Below are positions 6,635 to 8,096 of a stretch of 8,096 nt of DNA, piece after piece (positions within the stretch are counted from its first letter, which is position 1; each line of letters starts with the position of its first letter). The DNA comes from CAZUMH01 sp964621645. GTDB lineage: Bacteria; Zhuqueibacterota; QNDG01; JAGLOF01. A model generated the notes under the pieces. The model saw only the letters and a program-made list of their open reading frames with translations. It ran no database searches and was not told the DNA's origin. The DNA is taken from the NCBI GenBank assembly GCA_964621645.1, contig CAZUMH010000123.1, positions 1 through 8,096 of the forward strand, written 5' to 3'. A program made the translations under genes and the position numbers.

Positions 6635-8096
6635 AGAGTTCAACCCGAACGCCTAAGCGCAGCTGACGGGGTGTCTGCCAACTGGCTGTGCCGCAGTTGG
6701 TGATACTTGCGTTGTACCATTTGATGTAGTCTTCGCTGTAGTCCACACCGCCAACATTCTTCATGGCATCAATCTTGTTCTTGCCTGCGTTGGTGTTGAG
6801 CCAGCCGTCCGTGTCCGGACGTCCCGTCTGTTGGAACACGTTTGTGTAGGATTTCAGGTCAAGAATATTGATGCCGCGCAGGAAAGCGATCATGCGCAGA
6901 GAACCGATGTTGAACGCCTTCTCGAGTTTCATGTCCAGCTGATAGAACCAGGGCATCCTGGATGAGTTGGGCGCCTCCACGGGCGGTGGCGCGTTGAATC
7001 CGTACAAGCTGCTGAACGCATCGCCCATTGGAATACGGGTGAAGGGACTGCCGCTGTGGAACGCGAACAGCAGATTCAGACCGATATTGCCCAACGGATG
7101 CGTCCCGAAGATCTCGGGGCCGTCGTTATCCAGGGTACGGATATCGACCACTGCGGTTCCCTTGTGCCGCTGGTCGTAATTCAGCGGGTAGATGAGGCGC
7201 GGGAAGTGAGGATCCATTTCCTGCCAGGCGATACTCGCGTGAGTACCGGCATCGGAGCCGGAACCTTTCGCTACCTGATAGGTGTAGTTGATCCGGGCCG
7301 AAACTCTTTCGGTGCGGCGCAGATCGAACGTGGCGCTTACTCCCTTGATAGTGGCGAAGTCACCGTTCTGGTACATGGTCTGGGTTGTGTAATCCACCGT
7401 CAAAGGAATGACGTGACGATAGGTAATCAGATCCTGCTGGTTGCGGTAGAAGGCAACCAGTTTTAGAGCCGCATTCGTTCCGAAAAGCATTTTGAATCCG
7501 AACTGGTACTCGGTTGTTCTCTCCGGCTTCAAATTGGGGCTGGGCAGCGGATTGAAGTAATGACCGCCGTAGAGCTGATACAGAAATCCTGCCAGATAGG
7601 CTTCATTGGTATAGGTATCGTTGATCGAAGGACGCTGGATATATTTGCCGTAATGAGCGGTAAACACAGCCTGATCCGTGATCGGAAAGGAGAATCCCAA
7701 ACGCGGCAGCAGGTACTCATAGACTCTTGGATCACCAAAGTATTTCTCATCAATAACGCCCCCTGTCACCTTGGTAAGAGAATCGAGGTTCGTCAGAGAG
7801 TAGTGGCCGTAATTCATATATTCGTAACGGACACCAGCGTTGATGATCAGATCCTTGAGCTCGATCTGGTCTTCAAGGTAGAGAGAAAGGTTCTTCGGTT
7901 TAGCCGGGGCGTTGTGAATATTGATCGCCACCGAATCTTCCAGACCTTTCTTGGTATAGACGGTTTGATCGTCATCTACCGGATTACCTTGTGCGTCATA
8001 CCCGATGAAGTTACTTAAGCTCGACCAGAAATCAAAACTGGTATACGATTCTGGTTCCAGATCGACGGTACGTTTCGTCCACAGGTAGCTTCTGGC
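6633..8096 (-). CDS. TonB-dependent outer-membrane receptor, C-terminal beta-barrel (5' end beyond the window)
   Basis: The frame is open from the window edge at 8096 to the stop at 6633, giving 487 residues; no start is visible and the plug domain is missing. An in-frame GTG at 7931 is internal, because the reading continues upstream with barrel-like sequence. Counting from the edge, recognisable receptor motifs are NLSLYLEDQIELKD and INAGVRYEYMNYG (about 69-98), a PRLGFSFPI then HYGKYIQRPS segment (about 131-157), and the typical NPLPSPNLKPERTTEYQFG (182-200), followed by alternating strands such as LKLVAFYRNQQDLI and VSARINYTYQVAKGSG. The chain ends in LRLGVRVEL, so the last residue is Leu rather than the usual aromatic residue. 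Such receptors import a ligand across the outer membrane using TonB energy; the ligand cannot be told. Architecture and neighbours suggest the FCB type that often has an N-terminal carboxypeptidase-like domain, but that part is outside the window. It appears to lead the operon with the 1003-residue protein and the PorV-like gene. Confidence 0.9.
   Translation of the reverse strand, partial: ARSYLWTKRTVDLEPESYTSFDFWSSLSNFIGYDAQGNPVDDDQTVYTKKGLEDSVAINIHNAPAKPKNLSLYLEDQIELKDLIINAGVRYEYMNYGHYSLTNLDSLTKVTGGVIDEKYFGDPRVYEYLLPRLGFSFPITDQAVFTAHYGKYIQRPSINDTYTNEAYLAGFLYQLYGGHYFNPLPSPNLKPERTTEYQFGFKMLFGTNAALKLVAFYRNQQDLITYRHVIPLTVDYTTQTMYQNGDFATIKGVSATFDLRRTERVSARINYTYQVAKGSGSDAGTHASIAWQEMDPHFPRLIYPLNYDQRHKGTAVVDIRTLDNDGPEIFGTHPLGNIGLNLLFAFHSGSPFTRIPMGDAFSSLYGFNAPPPVEAPNSSRMPWFYQLDMKLEKAFNIGSLRMIAFLRGINILDLKSYTNVFQQTGRPDTDGWLNTNAGKNKIDAMKNVGGVDYSEDYIKWYNASITNCGTASWQTPRQLRLGVRVEL

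Noticed and set aside
6633..7931. GTG at 7931 as the true start of the receptor
   Set aside because: The same frame stays open to 8096 with barrel-like sequence, a receptor needs a plug domain before this point, and no signal peptide follows the GTG.

Overview
The window carries one set of genes, all on the minus strand and read from right (8096) to left (1). All recognisable products are cell-envelope proteins of the kind found in the FCB group (Bacteroidota, Calditrichota, KSB1, Marinimicrobia and relatives). The indicators are a TonB-dependent receptor, a PorV/PorQ-family outer-membrane protein, a GWxTD-domain protein, and a large secreted protein with a type-IX-secretion-like C-terminal domain. 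I cannot name the organism. Diversity of this sort would fit an uncultured FCB lineage as well as a cultured one.

Layout in transcription order: (1) 8096-6633, the C-terminal barrel part of a TonB-dependent receptor, cut by the window edge. (2) 6580-3569, a 1003-residue secreted protein with an FCB-type N-terminal module containing Asp-rich loops, a fibronectin-III-like domain and a C-terminal sorting-like domain. (3) 3499-2441, a PorV/PorQ-like barrel. The first three genes are separated by 52 and 69 bases and each downstream gene has a good Shine-Dalgarno site, so they look like one operon. A strong hairpin at 2388-2417 then probably ends or attenuates that operon. (4) 2340-907, a GWxTD-domain protein in visibly AT-richer DNA. 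(5) A 345-base non-coding gap, 562-906, holding a 144-base element bounded by perfect 17-base inverted repeats and a good sigma70-like promoter. (6) 561-1, the start of a second secreted protein that aligns without gaps to residues 50-186 of the 1003-residue protein at about 56% identity. This is a local duplication, truncated here only by the window edge.

Functional reading (inference): the receptor provides energised outer-membrane transport. The large protein is exported across the inner membrane by Sec and probably displayed or released at the surface. The PorV-like protein could be its outer-membrane shuttle or acceptor, as PorV is in type IX secretion. The role of GWxTD proteins is not established. 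Nothing in the window identifies a substrate. No tRNA, rRNA, CRISPR array, transposase gene or phage gene was seen.
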